NCBI GenBank assembly: GCA_002633005.1 | Contig: NMRA01000377.1 | Span: 54,507 to 118,506, forward strand | Source of the DNA: Phoronis australis | Taxonomy: Eukaryota > Phoronida > Phoronidae | Reading direction: 5' to 3' | Length of the DNA: 64,000 nt | Part shown: piece by piece, positions 46,045-57,070 of the stretch | Position numbering within the stretch: the stretch's first letter is position 1 | Layout of the letters: the number at the start of each line of letters is the position of its first letter | Program-made: the position numbers and the translations under genes | The notes under the pieces: generated by a model | Seen by the model: only the letters and a program-made list of their open reading frames with translations | Database searches by the model: none | Told to the model about the DNA's origin: nothing

Positions 46045-46140
46045 AGCTGGTGGACCAATGGTAAAGCAGTGACTTGCAGACAAGAAGTTACCGGGATCGA
46101 ATCATGACGAGATCTGCATTTGTTCACAAAAAAAAAACGA
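46045..46140 (+). repeat. tRNA-derived SINE with A-rich tail
   Basis: Contains GGACCAATGGTAAAGCAGTG (A-box-like), CCGGGATCGAATCATGACG (B-box-like ATCGAATC) about 35 bases later, and an A tract at 46127-46137. This order (A box, B box, A tail) is characteristic of a retroposed tRNA-derived SINE. Confidence 0.5.
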
Positions 46141-47021
46141 AAAATAATTCAGATCGCATTACCATAGCAGTGGTGAATATGGAGAATTATTGACTAAAAA
46201 ACTAGTTGAGCTAACACTACTCAGCTTTAAAATTTGAAACAGTTACAGTAAATAACTTTGTTATCAATATTTCAGAAAAGGGAAACCATCCGTGGAGGCC
46301 CAAGGCACATTGTTACACGTCCCACAGTTGGACATCATTTGGAATAGCTTCCACTGTCTGAAACCTAAGACCATAGATTAAATCAGTATTCAGGTTCATC
46401 CAAAGGCTCAACATATCTTTGAATCAATGTGGAGAAGAGCCATGTTGGAAATGCGGTGACGAATGGAAGCTGGTGCTGAACCAGGTGGCCAGAATTTGGT
46501 GAGGTTTAATTTGTGTGAGACTATAGCAATTATATTGAGGCATGTACTGATCGAGATGTATGGTGAATGCTTCTAGTTGGTGTCAATCCAAACAACTCCA
46601 GAACTGAGGTCTGCTTTTGTTTATTATTTCTGACCATTTGCCTCACAAATCATATTTTTGTTATAAGACATACCCACATTTTCAGTTGAAATGGTTGGAA
46701 AGCCAGTAAATTATCAGTTGTTTAGTGTAAACATAAAAGCATTCAAAGTATGTTTAACTGAATTAACTTTATATTCTGTTAACAGGTGGCAGTGTAATAA
46801 CAAAATTACCATGATTGTTTTTTACCTTTTTGCTTGTTGTCAGTTAAGTGAAAACAAATTTTGGTCTGAGACAATATTGATACAATTTACACGAACTACG
46901 AATTGGAAAGTTTTGTTAATTTCATGGAAATCAACCCCAAACGTCAAAATGTACTTACTTAAAACATGAAAGCCTTTTACATTAATTTTGAAAGATACAT
47001 ATACGGATAAGCTGGAAAACG
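46141..47021. other. Non-coding, no gene seen
   Basis: A 92-codon open frame (46691-46969, plus) has no recognisable domain. Part may be the 3' UTR of the zinc-finger gene on the minus strand. Confidence 0.4.
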
Positions 47022-48002
47022 TTAAAATAAAATTGCCAGGTCAAAGTACTCACGGCACCTATTTTTAAAACTCTTACAATTCAGGGCCCACTGACTAACA
47101 AGAGAACTGCTTTCAATGAAAGACTTTCCGCACACAGTACACTCATACGATCTCTCGTCCGTGTGCGTTCTTGCGTGACCAACTAATGTAGCTCTTTGCC
47201 TAAAAGACTTTCCACACACACTGCATTGGTATGGCTTCTCACCAGTGTGTATGCGGATGTGACGATGAAGACAACTGCTTTCTACGAAAGACTTTCCACA
47301 AAAAGTACATTTGTGTGGTTTCTCACCAGAGTGTCTTCTCGAGTGACAAAGAAGGGCACTCTTTTGTTTAAAACACTTTCCACAATCAGTACACTTGTAT
47401 GGTCTCTCACCGGTGTGCACTCTATTGTGGATAACGAGAAAACTGCGTGCTGTGAACGACCTTCCGCACACAGTACACTTGTATGGCCGCTCGGTTGAGT
47501 GGATTCTAGCATGACGAACAAGAGACCTCTTTTGTGTAAAAGTCTTCTCACACACAGTGCATTTAAATTGTCTCTCAACATGCAACGCCTTGTGACTAAT
47601 GGTAGTACTGCACTCCTTGGAAGATTGGTCACTCACAATGTTGAGTGGCTTCTTTCCAACAGTAACTGATTCGTTCATTGCACTCGCTACAGCGCTATGA
47701 GCACTGCAATCATCACACTCTAGTTTAAACTCAGTCGGTGTAAACAAATTGTTACCCACAGGACACCCTTCTTCGTCATAGTCAGTCTGGTCTTCATTCA
47801 ACTCTTGCTTGATAGAACTAACTTCACCACTCCACCCACTTGAACTGCCAATAACATTACCCCTGTCACATTCTAAACCAAAATCCACATTTAAGATCTC
47901 TGCATGATGCTCCTGACAGTCAGTTGCAGTCAAATCTCTGTCTTTCTGGTCAGTGGCACATTCTTGTTTGATTGTTGGCCCATCACAGGTTTCCCCGTCC
48001 AT
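47022..48002 (-). CDS. C2H2 zinc-finger protein, 326 aa (gene A)
   Basis: Likely a nuclear sequence-specific DNA-binding regulator. Residues 1-145 form an acidic N-terminal region with two Ile-Lys-Gln-Glu motifs (residues 11-14 and 64-67), which fit the SUMO-attachment consensus. Five canonical fingers follow (146-168, 174-196, 202-224, 230-252, 258-280) with TGE(R/K)P(Y/H)-type linkers. A sixth (286-308) keeps both cysteines (288, 291) but has Gln304 and Asn308 where the zinc-binding histidines should be, and the protein then runs into 18 unrelated residues. The start at 48002 is chosen because the paralogue at 59268 has the same MD.ETCDGPTIKQE start, and in both an acceptor (here CTCCATTTAG) lies 8 nt upstream. 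An upstream non-coding exon is implied. DNA target and partners are unknown. Confidence 0.88.
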   Translation of the reverse strand: MDGETCDGPTIKQECATDQKDRDLTATDCQEHHAEILNVDFGLECDRGNVIGSSSGWSGEVSSIKQELNEDQTDYDEEGCPVGNNLFTPTEFKLECDDCSAHSAVASAMNESVTVGKKPLNIVSDQSSKECSTTISHKALHVERQFKCTVCEKTFTQKRSLVRHARIHSTERPYKCTVCGRSFTARSFLVIHNRVHTGERPYKCTDCGKCFKQKSALLCHSRRHSGEKPHKCTFCGKSFVESSCLHRHIRIHTGEKPYQCSVCGKSFRQRATLVGHARTHTDERSYECTVCGKSFIESSSLVSQWALNCKSFKNRCREYFDLAILF

Positions 48003-48010
48003 GACTATAC
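48003..48010 (-). other. 5' edge of coding exon, gene A
   Basis: Eight untranslated bases between the acceptor TTTCTCCATTTAG and the ATG, with the same length and layout as in the paralogue at 59269-59276. Confidence 0.6.
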
Positions 48011-48352
48011 CTAAATGGAGAAATGACAACAAACCACCTTTTAAACAATGTTCTCCTTGGATTTGAACGCCACTAAGTCTTAAGGTTTTGTAGTCACTTT
48101 ATGCAGTCTTGAGGCCTACTTCAAATTGAAATCGAAAGACAATTATTTTTAGGAAGTCGTTTTTCTTTTGAGATCTAAGATCAAACAAATTTTGAGAAAA
48201 CCTCACAAGGGATTCCAAAGAAATTACTGCACATACTTTACACCCAAAAATTCCAAAACAGACCATTCCCCAAAGCTTAGCAATTAAAATCAGCTAACAC
48301 AATCCATGCCGTCAAATTTGTGTCCTTCTTTAATGTGTAGAAAAAGGGATAA
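48011..48352. other. Probable intron sequence upstream of gene A
   Basis: No coding sequence recognised. The untranslated first exon of gene A was not located. Confidence 0.4.
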
Positions 48353-49780
48353 TTACCATATTCACCCTAATAAGCGCCCAGGGAGTTTAGAAAAAAATCG
48401 TTTCAGGAAGGGGGCACTTATTATAGCCCAAAGTTGTTGAAACCCAGTATCCGAAATGGGTGAAATCCATAAGCTACAATTCATCAAATTTACGCTACCA
48501 AACTTTGTTGTTAAATTATGAACATTTTTCTGAAAATTAAAAAGTGAAAATTCACCGATTGATGCGTCGCTGCCTCGCGCTAGGTCAACTTGAATTTTTG
48601 AGTAAAGATAATTGTGAAACAAATTACCTGAAGTCCTCCTTAAGTTTTCAAAATAGCGTCCCTAACATTTTTAAGTTCCTGTGGATTTGGGATTAACTGC
48701 ATATTATTAAGTCCAAATCTGTGCTAGATTGTACCCTGCAACACGAGAAAAATCTCTGGACGAACACACGTTGTTGTCACATGATGTTTGTTTTAAAGTT
48801 CATTTGCGTGTGTAAGTGAGCGAGCGTGTGTGTGTAGAGTTCATTGGCGAGAGTAAACGCGATGTAACAATCTAGGTGTGCATTGTAACTAAAGAAAATA
48901 ACACAAGCAGTAAAACAGAACGTGTTTTATTTAACACTTGTTGATCTCATCTGCTAACAACATTCGAGAATTGTCTCGGTAAGGCCAATATTGAGTCGCC
49001 GGGTAACTGAATGCGTGTCAGTCTAACGGTTACTTTTTGAGAGATTCGGGGGGTGTAAGGGTGCGGAAGTGTTAACTATCAGTTGGTCATTTTGACTTTA
49101 AAAAAACCAATTATGATTTATTTAATCCTCCTTTAAGTAATGCAAATGTTTTTTACAGTATTAGATTTTTTTGGAAAGAAGTGTCAGTATTTATTTCTTG
49201 CCGATGCTATGCTACCCGTTTCATGAAAGTTCCCGAAGACTAATCTTCGATGACAGCTACTTGTATGTAGCGCGTGCTTCCTGGCCAAGGCTTTTAACAG
49301 AAGTCAAGTTATTTCTAGTCTTCGATTCGCAATTTTCACGTATACAAAGAAATTTGGATTTGTCTTCTTGAGGGAGAAGATCTGCACCGGAAAGATGCAA
49401 AACAATCCTGTTGACAAGTACGCTGTTTCCGTTCTTAAAGACCAGACCATAATGTGACACGTCTGGCCCTCCCAAGATCAGCAAAACATTTGCGTTCGTT
49501 TTTAAAGCAGGGCGAAAGTTTGAAGTGCATAGTCACGGCCAAATACCGATATTGCGACGAGGCTCGTGGTCCACAAATTCCGCGCACAATGAATTTTTCA
49601 GGACTGTCGGATCTTATTAATAAATTGAAGACATTACTGTAGAATTATAGAACTGTAGGTAAGGCATTTTTTGCATGTACACTGCATTCATGGATTGGGC
49701 GCTTATTTTAGCAAAGTCTAAAAACGCGTGGGGAGGGGAGCTCATAGGAGCATGGGCACTCATTAGGGCGAATACGGTAA
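48353..49780. mobile_element. 1.43-kb non-autonomous TIR element
   Basis: The left end TTACCATATTCACCCTAATA and the reverse complement of the right end TTACCGTATTCGCCCTAATG are near-identical and both continue into (A/G)(A/G)G.GCCC. Second AAATAAGCGCCC/CACTTATTATAGCCC blocks occur inside each end. A target-site duplication is not obvious. Interior open frames are 86 codons or fewer with no transposase motif. It lies in the presumed 5' intron or upstream of gene A. Confidence 0.72.
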
Positions 49781-49904
49781 GACAGATGCGAATTACTTTG
49801 AATCCATAAACTCCTCAGTCCCAAAATCAGCTCACTAATGACACAATCAGTTAAAAAAGAATAAAATCAATAATCATGTCTTCCCATTATACTGCATCAC
49901 ACCA

Positions 49905-50165
49905 GGGTCCTCAATCATCCTCGGGGAAAAGTGCCAGAGGGTGATTTTTTGGGGTGAGGGGAAAATTTTACCTCCTGATCACCACCGGCAATAGTACCCA
50001 CCACCCTGCTGCAAATCCTCACAGCCTCTGCCTCAAGTAGCCAAAACTAACTCTGCGCTTTTCAAATTGTCACCTGTGTAACTTACAAGTGATTTAAACC
50101 TTGAGCCTGAGGGGAATTTCGAGTGGTTTTTCAATACTTTTCAGAAGGCAATTTTTAACACTGAG
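49905..50165 (+). repeat. Dispersed repeat, CCTGAGGGGAAA family, third copy
   Basis: Contains CTCGGGGAAAAGTGCC, CCTCAAGTAGCCAAAACTAAC and CTTGAGCCTGAGGGGAATTTC in the order seen at 4985-5215. Confidence 0.5.
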
Positions 50166-50284
50166 TATGGCAGGTGGTATGACATCATACATAGATAGTC
50201 ATAGTCTCTCCTGCTGGTTACCTAGGAGGCTAAGTCTGGCCTTACTCCCTGGCTTCGCCAAGTTTCGCTGTAGGCTTTGATAGT

Positions 50285-50470
50285 TTATGTAGCAAATGCG
50301 CAAAGGCAATAACTGCAGGATTTAAAATGTGTTCCCGGATAATGGTAGACAATATTAAAAATGGCAGGCACCATAATTATAGTTGTCTACAATCTATGCA
50401 GGCTCTGAAAAGGCTTTAAGTTAGTGCAAAGTAGCTAATCAGCTAACTGTATGAAGACTCTCGGCAAAAT
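50285..50470 (+). repeat. Dispersed repeat shared with 63380-63520
   Basis: The block from GCAAATGCGCAAAGGCAATA through TGTTCCCGGATAATGGTAGA is nearly identical in both places over about 85 bp. A weaker match follows (CTTT(A/G)AGTT..TGCAAAGTAGC). It adjoins the palindrome and may be a remnant of a larger element. Confidence 0.75.
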
Positions 50471-50616
50471 ACAGATAGGTACCACTTAGGCAATGACCAT
50501 CGTCTCCGTATAGCGTGTTGAGCTCCGTTAGACCTAGCCAGCCAGCTAGCTGTATGAAGACTGTCATCAAACAGCTAGGTCCCACTTATAGCCTTGGTAC
50601 AAAGCTGTATATAAAT

Positions 50617-52072
50617 ATACAGCTTTGCACCGATGTGGGTAAAAAAGTGGTAAGATAAAATCTGACACAAAATTAGTGTCATTAAAAACTACAGTCTTCT
50701 TTGAGTAAACAAAATTATTTAACACGAGTTGTGGATAAAATGGCGTTCTACCATTATTCTGTTGCTAAAGTTGTGGAGCGATCTTTAGCGAAGGCTTTCG
50801 GCGCCATGAAATATTGCGTCACCTATTGGCCAGTTTCTTTTTTCGCCGATTCTTCAATCAACTGCTGTCGGTTCTTTCACGAGCTTGCGTACACGTCACA
50901 ACAAATTATTGGAACTGGTTTCACTTCATTATAATTTTTTAGAATTCCGATACCTAAAAACCGAATTTCAGAACAAATTTTGCTTCTCCGAAGTTGTCGC
51001 GAAAATTTAGAAAATGGCGCGAGCGCGTGACACGATCGTATTGTTTTCGAAACGACGACATACTTTTCATTGTTAGAAAAGGCGGAGAACTACGCAAGAA
51101 AATGACGTTTATTGCATTGTTTTTCACTTAACGGCTGTAACGGGCAAGGTGAGTAACGGTTGATTCCCAGATTTTGCATTCCGAAGACCCCCTCCAGTCT
51201 TTAGCTTTACATTTGCAGTTGATATAAATTTCACGGCGCGGTGACGAGCAGAACTACCCTGGCTGTGTGCAATTTCGGGGTCTACGGAAGAAATACACGC
51301 AGTGGGACCTAGCTCAGTGTATTTTGACGATAGTCGATCTTCATACAGCTAGCTGGCTGGCTAGGTCCCACTGTGTGTATTTCTTCCGTAGACCCCGAAA
51401 TTGCACACAGCCTGGGTAGTTCTGCGTCACCGCGCTGTGAAACTTGTATCAACATGTAAAGCTACTAAGAAAAACCGGACGGTGTGCATGCAGTGCCGGG
51501 GAGTCGGCAACCGACACTTACCTTTCCCGTTACAGTCGTTTAAGTGAAAAACAATGCAATAAACGTCATTTTCTTGTGTAACTCTCCGCCTTTTCTAACA
51601 ATGAAAAGTATTTCGTCGTTTTGAAAACAGTACGCTCGTGTCACGCGCACGCGCCAATTCCTAAATTTTTGCGACATCTCTCGGGTGATTGATGATATAG
51701 CTTGGCAGCAGCAAAATTTCCTCTGAAATTCGATTTTTCGGTATCAAAATTCTAAAAACTTATAATGAAGTGAAACCAGTTCTGATAATTTCATGGTTGT
51801 GACGTGTACGCAAGCTCGTGAAAGAACAACAGTTGATTGAAGAATCGGCGAAAAAAGAAACTGGCCAATAGGTGACGCAATATTTCACGGCGCCGAAATC
51901 TGTCGCTACGAAAGATCGCTCCACAACTTTAGCAGCAGAATAACGGTAGAACGCCATTTTTGCCAACACCGTTAAATAATTTAGTTTACTCAATGGAGAC
52001 TGTAGTTTTTAATGACACCAATTTTGTGTCAGATTTTATCTTGCCACTTTTTTACCCACATCGATGCAAAGC
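50617..52072. mobile_element. Long palindrome (foldback element), arms about 700 bp
   Basis: The left arm 50617-51313 and right arm 51360-52072 are inverted copies with modest divergence and small indels. The outer ends pair (AGCTTTGCACCGATGTGGGT with ACCCACATCGATGCAAAGCT) and the inner ends pair (AGTGGGACCTAGC with GCTAGGTCCCACT) around a ~46-bp spacer. Both arms contain a 77-codon open frame with similar translation (FGAMKYCVTYWPVSFFADSS in the left). Since the arms are similar throughout, this need not mean a protein is made. No transposase is seen. The size and symmetry fit a foldback transposon. Confidence 0.85.
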
Positions 52073-52076
52073 TACG

Positions 52077-52412
52077 TTAGACCCCGACACTTCACACAGC
52101 CCGGGTACGATTCTGCCCGTCACCTCGCCGTAAAATTATGTAACATACGTGGATCTAACGACCGGAAAAATCTGGGAGTCAAACTCGAAGAACTTCAGAG
52201 AAGAACAGTTGATTGAAGAGTCGAAACTGGCCAAGACGCCGAGAAGAATAACGGTCGGGTAGAACGCCAATTTTTCCAACACAGGTAAATAACTTCTTTC
52301 ACCCATGAGAATTGGACAATGTAATTTTTAATGACACTATCATATGTTGTGTCAGATTTTATTTTGCTATTTTTACCCACATCGGTGCACATGCAAAGCT
52401 GTACATTTAGTA
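52077..52412 (-). repeat. Partial third arm of the palindrome family
   Basis: Directly follows the right arm and repeats its sequence in the same direction with a large internal deletion. It has GACCCCGACACTTCACACAGCCCGGGTA..TTCTGC, ACAGTTGATTGAAGA.TCG, then AATGACAC..T....TGTGTCAGATTTTAT and ACCCACATCGGTGCA. This may be a deleted copy or a product of rearrangement. Confidence 0.75.
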
Positions 52413-52888
52413 GGCCTATAGCGTACACGAAGGCTATGAGGTACAAAGCTGTACTGAATTCCTCCGAGCACTTTCTTTAATTTTTCTACCAGCTGTTTTT
52501 TTATTAGTTATACATAGGCCTAGTTTTGAGTGACCTGGGCTGGCTCGGGTGGACCTTGGAATATTTTTATCACTGTAGGACATGCAGTCAGCGCTGAACT
52601 GGACTCAGTTCAGTGCCGATCAATCGAGAATACAGAGACGTCTTTGCTTGATAAGTGACGCAGCTCGACAAAAAGTCAATCTAAACTGACTCCAACGAGC
52701 CCCTGATGGTTTCTATGACATGGATAAGGTTCTTTTAGGAACCACAATCAATAAAATAAAATAAAACTGATAAAAGTGTCACAACAGGGCGGTTACAACC
52801 ATAACATTCAATGATATTGTCGTGATGACTGGACCCGTCCGCATTTGGCAGCCGTCATCCATGGTTTAAACTGCTGTTGTAGAGGGAG
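52413..52888. other. Non-coding, no gene seen
   Basis: Nothing recognisable. Confidence 0.4.
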
Positions 52889-53158
52889 AGTGGATGGGCG
52901 CACCACAGGCCTGGGGAGGGCCGGGGCTCGTATTTTTGAGAAGTGTACCTTTAACTAAAATTCACGGAGCCGTTCAGAGTTAGTAATTATGCATTTCTCG
53001 AATTTTGATAGTTGCTGCCTTAGTGGACATTTTGCATCGTTTTCTACTTTCTTCGCAGTTTTTATTTCTCTGAGGCGGACCTTTTTTGTCCGAGTCCGCC
53101 ACTTTGCCAAGTAGGAAGGGCTCCGCGTTCGAGCCCCCCCCCCAGGATGCGCGCATGA
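52889..53158 (+). mobile_element. Repeat family with CTCTGAGGCGGA core, copy 1
   Basis: Starts near GGGCGCACCACAGGCCTGGG and contains GGGGCTCG, TTTCTCTGAGGCGGACCTTT, GTCCGCCACTTTGCCAAG, a ten-base C run and GCGCGCATG at the end. The reverse complement of 59639-59873 has the same blocks in order. The GC-rich ends look like degenerate inverted repeats. Confidence 0.6.
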
Positions 53159-53963
53159 TTTCTGGAGTATTAATATGAGCTTTATTTTGATGTTGATGTT
53201 TTACGAGCGTTCAACTTATTTAGGGATGCGAGTTCGGCAAAGTCGAAAATCAAAATTCAGATGTTTCATGACTTAACATTTTTCACCAATAAATGTTTTC
53301 ACATTTTATTTTTATGGATGGATAGTTCGCCAACACTTTGTTCGTTTTTAAAAACGATAAATGCTTCACAAAATTCAATTTGTGACTAAAACTAAACGCC
53401 ACGTGGTTTTATGAGGAAATTTTCTTTAAAAAACACTTCACTATCAGGACACTTGAGAACAGAAGTTTGTAACTCAAAATAAACGCCAAGGGTGGTTTAT
53501 TTGGCATAATTTTCCGAATACTAACGCCTATGGGTATTTCATCGGCGAGATTATCTACAGAAAATCCCGATATTAGTGGTGGACCAAAGCTGTGAAAATT
53601 CCATAAGTATTTATTGTTACTGAAATATTCTCACAAATTCATTTTTGTCGATTAATAAAATGCTGATGTAATCACGAGTTGACTCGTACGGTATTGAATT
53701 TGAACAAACATTAATTTACTTATAGTATAAAAATTAGCTGATGCGACTGTAAACGCGGAAAATCAGCTGAACTGAAGATGTTTCTGACACTAATAACTAA
53801 TAACATGAAAGAATTCTAGTAAATGCTTTTAAATAGCATGGCAAAGAACAATATACGCGTTTTTATTTTCACAAGTCTTACAAAAACTTTAAAACACGGT
53901 TCCACTGTTTACTTAACCAGATTGTCAAACCCGGCACGACCGTTACACCTTTCGTGCCACCGT
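53159..53963. other. Non-coding, no gene seen
   Basis: AT-rich sequence without a recognisable feature. Confidence 0.4.
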
Positions 53964-54875
53964 CAATGTTGTTTAACCTGGCTTTTCATTGGTTAAAGAA
54001 TGAAACCGACGTCATAAAATTCATTCCCATTGTCTAGGAAACCCATTTCAGTTTATTGTTACGGCTTAAGGTGAGCTACCTTTGACTTGAACAGTTGCAA
54101 TGACTAAAACGGGCCTTGATAAAACATGGGCGGCGCACCATAGGGGGCTGGCGGGGAGCAATAGTCCCCACTCTTTCAGTGCTGCGCTGCCCATGGTCTA
54201 TAGGCGGCGCACCACAGGGGGAGTGGGGGCTTTAGCCCCACCACTTGTTTCAGTGCAACCTCCTCCATGTACAAAAGTAAAAAAATTCTAGGGAGCCCCC
54301 ATCCAATGGCTTAAGCCCAAACAAGTAAAGTGTATAAATACGTGTGCAAGTGAATGGTGGTGATGTGATCCGTATTCTTCCGACAAAGGCGTGCGCGTTG
54401 ACGCCCGCACACGCTGTTTTTCATCATGTTTCTAAACTAGGGCCTTTTTCAGTGTAGGTGGCGCTATGTCAGAGGGTAGACGGCCGTCGGCTGCAACATT
54501 ACCCTCTGACACAGCGCCACAGATATTTAAAAGTGGCCCTGTGGAAACATCATAAATCGCACACGGAAAGCCGTGTGTGTGAGCAACAATGTGCATGCTT
54601 GGTCCGATCTTTATCGATCACGTCGCCACCATTTGCTCACGTCTTCTATGCATTGTACTTGTTTGGGCTTAAGCCTCTGGATCCGGGTATCCGTGATTTT
54701 GTTTACTTCGATCACTGCCTGTTTCAATCAAGCGCAACTAAATCAAAGCTGGGCGCCATACTACTAACAGTAAACTGAAAGGGGTTTCACAGATTTCAAC
54801 CAATGAGAATGACTGAATGTTATGACGTCGGTTTCATCAACGTAACCAATGAGAAGCCAAGTTAAACAACATTCC
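53964..54875. mobile_element. 0.9-kb element with ~170-bp inverted arms
   Basis: The left arm (53964 to about 54135) matches the reverse complement of about 54690-54875. Shared blocks, from outside in, are CAATGTTGTTTAAC(C/T)TGGCTT, TCATTGGTTA, GAAACCGACGTCATAA, TTTCAGTTTA(T/C)TGTTA and TTTGA(C/T)TT. The interior holds two GGCGGCGCACCA(T/C)AGGGGG segments (54127 and 54204) and the hairpin at 54458-54520. No transposase is seen. The arm sequence is imperfect, so the element is not recent. Confidence 0.8.
54458..54520. repeat. Short strong hairpin
   Basis: GTGGCGCTATGTCAGAGGGT (54458 on, 21-base arm) pairs with 54500-54520 with one mismatch across a 21-base loop. Pairing may extend outward (AGGGCC...GGCCCT at about 54440 and 54535). 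It lies in the middle of the inverted-repeat element. Confidence 0.8.
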
Positions 54876-56869
54876 ACAGTGCTACCTTTCATAGAGTAAG
54901 AGTGCACTGCAAATTTCGCCGCGAATTGCGGCAATTCAGGAAGTGACACAGCGCGCTCTCATCACCAGTTTTTATGTCCTCTCTACGGTCTCTATCATGC
55001 CCCATGTCCGCAACTTGTTCAACGCGCAGAACCTATCTATAGTCTATAGTGCCACACATGCGTCGAATTTGTATACATTCGTTTTTTACGGTGTTGGTAT
55101 TCGCTATGAATTTAATGTTACCATTTTTTTCAATCGCATTGCACAAGACTCATATTATAGCAGAAGCCGAAAAGATAAATAATTCAATTCAACACTAATT
55201 ATCAATTAGCCCTGCAGACAGGTTTGAAAACATTTTTAATTCTAAAAAACAAAATACGTAAAACAAAAGGGTGTTGTAGTAATCTTTGATACCAAAAGAA
55301 AATGGGTTAGAGTTGACTAGTTGAACAAAAGGAAAATAATAATGATTCAAAAGATTTCTACCCTATTAAGACAGAGATTTTAGGCCATTTATCCCTTCAC
55401 AGTTGCTGAGGAGAATTTAGTCAGGCATTCATCCACACCTGATCTTTATATATTATAATTAACTGTACTTTTGATACTACAATTACAGTCTTCATTAAAA
55501 ATTCGGAATGCTGTGACATTTACAAATAAACGTTATCAACTAATTACATCAATTATCTATCCCAAATTTGCAGATAATTGATAGATAGAAAATGGACTAA
55601 CATCTATGGTGTAGCTTTGAAATGTACTGTGGGTAGCTCATTGCATTAGTTACAGTGTGGGAGTTTCCATGGAAATAAACCATAGTTTCTTCAGAAAGTA
55701 AGAGTTAGTGATCTTGGTACTTGTAGAGTATCTGTAAACAGGAGACATTGGAACACATTTTACGATTGTTATGCTATCCAGGTAAGTGGACTCTGGAAAA
55801 TAACAATATTCAAAACCCAGAGACGATTTTTGAATACCTGTTGCATAGTTGTCACAGTCACTATTTAAGAACAAAAAACGATACAATTGGAATGAAATTA
55901 AAAGTGGGACTTCCAGAGGAAAAGCGGGACACCAGTGTCTAAGCCAAAACTCAAGGGCGAAATGTTTGCCACAACACACAAACACGACTAAACAGCGTTA
56001 TCTGTCGAGCGGTACGCATACCAAACGTGCAATATAAACGGTGTTTTTTTAGGCGACTGAGCAATTGCAGGTACCACAAAAAACGCCCTATTTTTCCCTT
56101 TAGTCCACCAAGAAAATATGGCTATGTCATATGTAAAATAACAGTAGTACGTGATATCTGTCAAAATCAAAAAAGTGGGACAGTTTGACGGTGTGGCGGG
56201 AAAAATTCAAAATGTGACAATTATTGAGCGGGGCAATTGGCAAGTACAATGTATGCTGTCAACAACACAAAGTACTCGATTCTTTTACAAAATAAACTTC
56301 ATTTCTTAAAAATTTATTTCACAGCAACAGGCAAATACAACAGATAACAATAGCAATCACGTCAAAGGAAAATGGCAACAGGTAAACATTGCACTATAAT
56401 ACAAATAACTAAAACAGTAAACTTATAAAAACCCGCACACGGACACGTGCACTTAACTACGAAACTACGAGTAATTTCACACACGTTATGTGTAAGAATG
56501 GCCAAAGCTTTTTGTTGTAACATGCTGTAACATAATTTTAACACCCAAAAATGTCCTGACATGTATTTCCATAGGCTGTCGAGCAAAAAACATACGAGAC
56601 GCCTGACTACTCCCAGCATCCAGCCAGGACCACAGGTATGTGTGCATAATGAATGGCTAGTGCAATTGTTGGGTTAGTGGACTAATTTGTGAAAAAATCA
56701 TTGAATGCCTGGAACCATACCACAAGAGATATGCAGGCTTGATGAACAAAAATGAAAAATGATGCAATGAAATTCGCCTATAACTCCAACGCTCTATCAA
56801 AACCTAGTCAAACAGATGGATAGAAATTCTTGGGGTTACAGTGCAGGGAACAAGCAAAGACCTGAGCTT
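54876..56869. other. Non-coding, no gene seen
   Basis: Open frames up to 111 codons (55650-55985, minus) show no domain. This stretch separates the inverted-repeat element from the second zinc-finger gene and may include its 3' UTR. Confidence 0.45.
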
Positions 56870-57070
56870 ATAAGACTTTTCACACTGAGTACACATACAG
56901 TATGTTTCTATTTTCTTTCACCAGAGTAGCTTTGTGTGCCAAGCAGAAATTAAGTGATTGTTATAAAAGACTTTTCAAATTCGGTTCATCAGCATGGTGC
57001 CTCATGAGTGTTCATGCAACCGCGTGCGATGAACAAGAGAACTCTTTGTTGCAAAAAAACATTCCACATA
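56870..57070 (-). pseudogene. Decayed finger sequence downstream of gene B stop
   Basis: Immediately after the stop of gene B, fingers can still be read in other frames: RMICGMFFCNKEFSCSSHA (frame-shifted; the first zinc-binding Cys is Arg), then FEKSFITIT, a stop, FLLGTQSYSGER, and YCMCTQCEKSYKLRSLLVPC (the first zinc-binding His is Cys). The middle fragment resembles fingers 1 and 3 of gene B (KSFITTSEFLRHAQSNSG). The array was once longer, and a frameshift now ends the protein early. Confidence 0.65.

Noticed and set aside
47196-47632. Open frames opposite or out of frame with zinc-finger gene A (for example 47196-47498 plus, 47282-47632 minus)
   Set aside because: They are shadows of the finger repeat in other frames and lack any independent features.
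50701-50934. Protein gene conserved in both arms of the palindrome (77 codons each)
   Set aside because: The arms are similar throughout, including non-coding parts, so translated similarity is expected without selection. Kept only as a test in the palindrome finding.
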